This document shows, piece by piece, positions 21,307 through 25,246 of a stretch of DNA of 25,246 bases (positions are counted from its first letter, which is position 1; every line of letters begins with the position of its first letter). This DNA is from Liolophura sinensis (lineage: Eukaryota; Mollusca; Polyplacophora; Chitonida; Chitonidae): the NCBI RefSeq assembly GCF_032854445.1, contig NW_027018450.1, positions 1-25,246 of the forward strand, written 5' to 3'. The notes under the pieces are model-generated. The model saw only the letters and a program-made list of their open reading frames with translations. It was not told the DNA's origin and did no database searches. The position numbers and the translations under genes were made by a program.

Positions 21307-21855
21307 CACAGACGACGTCAAATCTTTGGGCAAGCCCATTTAACTCACCCAGCAAATGTCTTACTTCTAAGTCGAAGACAAACTCAATGTCTTTATCTAC
21401 ATGTAGAAAAAACCACACCATTTATACATAAAAAAAACACAAGGTACTTGATACAGTCCGCTGTAAAAGTACAATTGAACACTGACCCACATCAATAAGG
21501 TGCCAAAAGATTGCGCAATTGGGCCAGGCATCTCCAGCTGTTGAAAAATTGCAAATTTCCTTGGTTTCCATGGAGTAAGAGCCGTTGCTGGGCACGTGAT
21601 CTTGACATCAATGATTATTCATTGTGGCTACAGCCAAAAGTATTGGTCGGAGAGCAACGCGGTTTGCCACCATTCGATTTCTCGTCAAAAAATACGTCGG
21701 ATTAGCCTCTTACCAACAGCATTGAACAGTTTTTCCACTTTTGGATTTTTGCCTGGTCTTTTTGCTAATTGAAATCGGCTACATTAACTATGTACAATCG
21801 CGACTGGTCATTACTATATTCAACTTTTCATTATAAGTTATGTGCCCTTCGGTAG
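21307..21855. repeat. Satellite monomer M40, unclassed
   Basis: Seven one-base indels. The TATA-like word is changed to TACATAAA. Confidence 0.85.
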
Positions 21856-22406
21856 CCCAGACGACGTCAAATCTTTGGGCCAAGCCCATTTAACTCACCC
21901 AGCAAATGTCTTACTTCTAAGTCGAAGACAAACTCAATGTCTTTATCTACATGTAGAAAAACACACCATTTGTATATAAAAAAAGACACAAGGTACTTGA
22001 TACAGTCCGCTGTAAAAAAGTACAATTGAACACTGACCCACATCAATAAGGTGCCAAAAGATGCGCAATTGGGCCAGGCATCTCCAGCTGTTGAAAAATT
22101 GCAAATTTCCTGGTTTCCATGGAGTAAGAGCCGTTGCTGGGCACGTGATCTTGACATCAATGATTATTCATTTGTGGCTACAGCCAAAAGTATTGGTCGG
22201 AGAGCAACGCGGTTTGCACCATTCGATTTCTCGTCAAAGAATACGTCGGATTAGCCTCTTACCAGCAGCATTGGAACAGTTTTTTCCACTTTTGGATTTT
22301 TGCCTGGTCTTTTTGCTAATTGAAATGGGCTACATTAAATATGTACAATCGCGACTGGTCATTACTATATTCAACTGTTCATTATAAGTTATGTGCCCTT
22401 CGGTAG
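21856..22406. repeat. Satellite monomer M41, unclassed
   Basis: G at 384 and 410, GAAATGGGCT and G at 521. About five one-base indels. Confidence 0.85.
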
Positions 22407-22957
22407 CCCAGACGACGTCAAATCTTTGGGCCAAGCCCATTTAACTCACCCAGCAAATGTCTTACTTCTAAGTCGAAGACAATCTCAATGTCTTTATCTA
22501 CATGTAGAAAAACCACACCATTTGTATATAAAAAAAAACACAAGGTACTTGATACAGTCCGCTGTAAAAAGTACAATTGAACACTGACCCACATCAATAA
22601 GGTGCCAAAAGATGTGCAATTGGGCCAGGCATCTCCAGCTGTTGAAAAATTGCAAATTTCCTTGGTTTCCATGGAGTAAGAGCCGTTGCTGGGCACGTGA
22701 TCTTGACATCAATGATTATTCATTTGTGGCTACAGCCAAAAGTATTGGTCGGAGAGCAACGCGATTTGCACCATTCGATTTCTCGTCAAAAAATACGTCG
22801 GATTAGCCTCTTACCAGCAGCATTGGAACAGTTTTTCCACTTTTGGATTTTTGCCTGGTCTTTTTGCGAATTGAAATCGGCTACATTAACTATGTACAAT
22901 CGCGACTGGTCATTACTATATTCAACTTTTCATTATAAGTTATGTGCCCTTCGGTAG
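22407..22957. repeat. Satellite monomer M42, unclassed
   Basis: GACAATCTC, ATGTGCAATT (anchor changed) and ACGCGATTTGC. One extra A. Confidence 0.85.
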
Positions 22958-23507
22958 CCCAGACGACGTCAAATCTTTGGGCCAAGCCCATTTAACTCAC
23001 CCAGCAAATGTCGTACTTCTAAGTCGAAGACAAACTCAATGTCTTTATCTACATGTAGAAAAACCACACCATTTGTATAAAAAAAAGCACAAGGTACTTG
23101 ATACAGTCCGCTGTAAAAAGTACAATTGAACACTGACCCACATCAATAAGGTGCCAAAAGATGCGCAATTGGGCCAGGCATCTCCAGCTGTTGAAAAAAT
23201 TGCAAATTTCCTTGGTTTCCATGGAGTAAGAGCCGTTGCTGGGCACGTGATCTTGACATCAATGATTATTCATTTGTGGCTACAGCCAAAAGTATTGGTC
23301 GGAGAGCAACGCGGTTTGCACCATTCGATTTCTCGTCAAAAAATACGTCGGATTAGCCTCTTACCAGCAGCATTGGAACAGTTTTTCCACTTTTGGATTT
23401 TTGCCTGGTGTTTTTTCTAATTGAAATCGGCTACATTAACTATGTTCAATCGCGACTGGTCATTACTATATTCAACTTTTCATTATAAGTTATGTGCCCT
23501 TCGGTAG
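22958..23507. repeat. Satellite monomer M43, unclassed
   Basis: TCGTACTT, GTATAAAAAAAAGCAC and GGTGTTTTTTCTAATTG differ from all other copies. Confidence 0.85.
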
Positions 23508-24058
23508 CCCAGACGACGTCAAATCTTTGGGGCCAAGCCCATTTAACTCACCCAGCAAATGTCTTACTTCTAAGTCGAAGACAAACTCAATGTCTTTATC
23601 TACATGTAGAAAAACCACACCCATTTGTATATAAAACAAACACAAGGTACTTGATACAGTCCGCTGTAAAAAGTACAATTGAACACTGACCCACATCAAT
23701 AAGGTGCCAAAGATGCGCAATTGGCCAGGCATCTCCAGCTGTTGAAAAAATTGCAAATTTCCTTGGTTTCCATGGAGTAAGAGCCGTTGCTGGGGCACGT
23801 GATCTTGACATCAATGATTATTCATTTGTGGCTACAGCCAAAAGTATTGGTCGGAGAGCAACGCGGTTTGCACCATTCGATTCTCGTCAAAAATACGTCG
23901 GATTAGCCTCTTACCAACAGCATTGGAACAGTTTTTCCCACTTTTGGATTTTTGCCTGGTCTTTTTGCGAATTGAAATCGGCTACATTAACTATGTACAA
24001 TCGCGACTGGTCATTACTATATTCAACTTTTCATTATAAGTTATGTGCCCTTCGGTAG
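23508..24058. repeat. Satellite monomer M44, unclassed
   Basis: About nine one-base indels, the most of any copy, with a net gain of one base. Confidence 0.85.
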
Positions 24059-24610
24059 CCCAGACGACGTCAAATCTTTGGCCAAGCCCATTTAACTCAC
24101 CCAGCAAATGTCTTACTTCTAAGTCGAAGACAAACTCAATGTCTTTATCTACATGTAGAAAAACCACACCATTTGTATATAAAAAAAAACACAAGGTACT
24201 TGATACAAGTCCGCTGTAAAATGTACAATTGAACACTGACCCACATCAATAAGGTGCCAAAAGATGCGCAATTGGGCCAGGCATCTCCAGCTGTCGAAAA
24301 ATTGCAAATTTCCTTGGTTTCCATGGAGTAAGAGCCGTTGCTGGGCACGTGATCTTGACATCAATGATTATTCATTTGTGGCTACAGCCAAAAAGTATTG
24401 GTCGGAGAGCAACGCGGTTTGCACCATTCGATTTCTCGTCAAAGAATACGTCGGATTAGCCTCTTACCAGCAGCATTGGAACAGTTTTTCCACTTTTGGA
24501 TTTTTGCCTGGTCTTTTTGCTAATTGAAATCGGCTACATTAACTATGTACAATCGCGACTGGTCATTACTATATTCAACTTTTCATTATAAGTTATGTGC
24601 CCTTCGGTAG
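24059..24610. repeat. Satellite monomer M45, type B-like
   Basis: T at 163, G at 384 and 410, T at 461. Four one-base indels and CTGTCGAAA. Confidence 0.85.
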
Positions 24611-25156
24611 CCCAGACGACGTCAAATCTTTGGGCCAAGCCCATTTAACTCACCCAGCAAATGTCTTACTTCTAAGTCGAAGACAAACTCAATGTCTTTA
24701 TCTACATGTAGAAAAACCACACCATTTGTATATAAAAAAAAACACAAGGTACTTGATACAGTCCGCTGTAAAAAGTAAATTAACACTGACCCACATCAAT
24801 AAGGTGCCAAAAGATGCGCAATTGGGCCAGGCATCTCAGCTGTTGAAAAATTGCAAATTTCCTTGGTTTCCATGGAGTAAGAGCCGTTGGCTGGGCACGT
24901 GATCTTGACATCAATGCTAATTCATTGTGGCTACAGCCAAAAGTATTGGTCGGAGAGCAACGCGGTTTGCACCATTCGATTTCTCGTCAAAAAATACGTC
25001 GATTAGCCTCTTACCAGCAGCATTGGAACAGTTTTTCACTTTTGGATTTTTGCCTGGTCTTTTTGCGAATTGAAATCGGCTACATTAACTATGTACAATC
25101 GCGACTGGTCATTACTATATTCAACTGTTCATTATAAGTTATGTGCCCTTCGGTAG
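24611..25156. repeat. Satellite monomer M46, C-like front and H-like back
   Basis: GTAAATTAACAC resembles C with two lost bases. The back has G at 461 and 521 as in H. Length 546 bp. Confidence 0.82.
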
Positions 25157-25246
25157 CCCAGACGACGTCAAATCTTTGGGCCAAGGCCCATTTAACTCCC
25201 CCAGCAAATGTCTTACTTCTAAGTCGAAGACAATCTCAATGTCTTT
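25157..25246. repeat. Satellite monomer M47 (cut by the window end)
   Basis: First 90 bp of a monomer. AACTCCCCC and GACAATCTC link it to M34. One extra G in CCAAGGCCC. Confidence 0.88.

Larger units (their letters stand above)
1..25246. repeat. Tandem satellite array, monomer about 550 bp, 45 full and 2 partial copies
   Basis: The same roughly 550-bp unit repeats head to tail from the first to the last base. The word ATGCGCAATTGG (a few copies have one change) recurs 46 times, nearly always 549-552 bp apart. Monomer position 1 is set at the first C of CCCAGACGACGTC. Diagnostic monomer positions used for typing are 47-53 (GCAAATG or GGAGTTA), 72 (G/T), 74 (C/T), 115 (T/G), 126 (A/G), 134 (C/A), 146 (T/C), 152 (G/C), 163 (A/T), 167 and 172 (C,G or A,A), 269 (G/C), 378 (G/C), 384 (G/A), 410 (G/A), 420 (A/G), 443 and 446 (T,G or C,C), 461 (T/G), 471 (C/G), 521 (T/G) and 546 (G/A). 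A hand count of M15 gives 224 G+C of 550. No flanking unique sequence is present, so the true array is probably longer. The family and host are not recognised. Confidence 0.98.
21307..25246. repeat. Right-edge satellite segment, divergent and indel-rich (M40-M47)
   Basis: These copies combine base changes not seen elsewhere with many one-base gains and losses. I count about 37 indels in 3.9 kb, mostly in runs of A, T, C or G. M45 still reads as type B and M46 starts as type C, so the HOR order may partly resume. Both consensus error near a contig end and true divergence probably contribute. Confidence 0.8.

Noticed and set aside
1-25246. CRISPR array
   Set aside because: The repeated unit is about 550 bp with no unique spacers. 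Both halves of every unit are conserved.
1-25246. Tandem transposon, LTR or rolling-circle element
   Set aside because: No terminal inverted repeats, LTR boundaries, target-site duplications or transposase/reverse-transcriptase motifs were found in the unit.
1-25246. rDNA intergenic-spacer subrepeats
   Set aside because: Possible in principle, but no rRNA gene sequence is present and nothing in the unit identifies it as a spacer.

Overview
The whole window is one uninterrupted head-to-tail tandem array of a satellite repeat of about 550 bp. I count 45 complete copies and two partial edge copies, all in the same orientation. I found no unique flanking DNA, transposon, RNA gene, CRISPR array or credible protein gene. 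A long satellite with higher-order structure points to a eukaryotic nuclear chromosome, for example a centromeric, pericentromeric, subtelomeric or other heterochromatic block. I do not recognise the repeat family and cannot name the organism. One hand-counted copy is about 41% G+C.

Monomers are numbered M1 to M47 here, each starting at the CCCAGACGACGTC motif. Diagnostic bases sort many copies into recurring types A, B, C, D, E and F plus near-variants A2 and B'. Their order shows a higher-order repeat (HOR) with the core B-C-D-E-F-A2-B' (seven monomers, 3,849 bp). In two places it is preceded by A, giving an eight-monomer form.

Layout: 1-480 is a partial type A. 481-4342 is HOR copy 1. 4343-8187 is a rearranged block, E-F-A-B-(C/E chimera)-F-A, carrying a 2,200-bp tandem duplication. 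8188-12036 and 12037-15885 are HOR copies 2 and 3, exactly 3,849 bp apart, with six substitutions and no indels found between them. 15886-21306 has lost the HOR order and is built of other variants, partly as alternating F'/H pairs, with a 77-bp deletion at 18557/18558. 21307-25246 holds more divergent copies.

The 4888-21306 core is almost free of irregular indels, whereas the first 4.3 kb and the last 3.9 kb carry dozens of single-base indels, mostly in short runs. In HOR copy 1 this noise sits on otherwise intact types. It therefore looks like unpolished contig ends more than biological decay, at least on the left.

Inside each monomer there is a TATA-like A-rich element, an E-box (reverse strand ATCACGTG), a 12-bp perfect palindrome and roughly helically spaced T-tracts. 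Any role for these is inference. Open frames of up to about 97 codons recur only because the repeat recurs, and the variant sites examined change amino acids rather than being silent.
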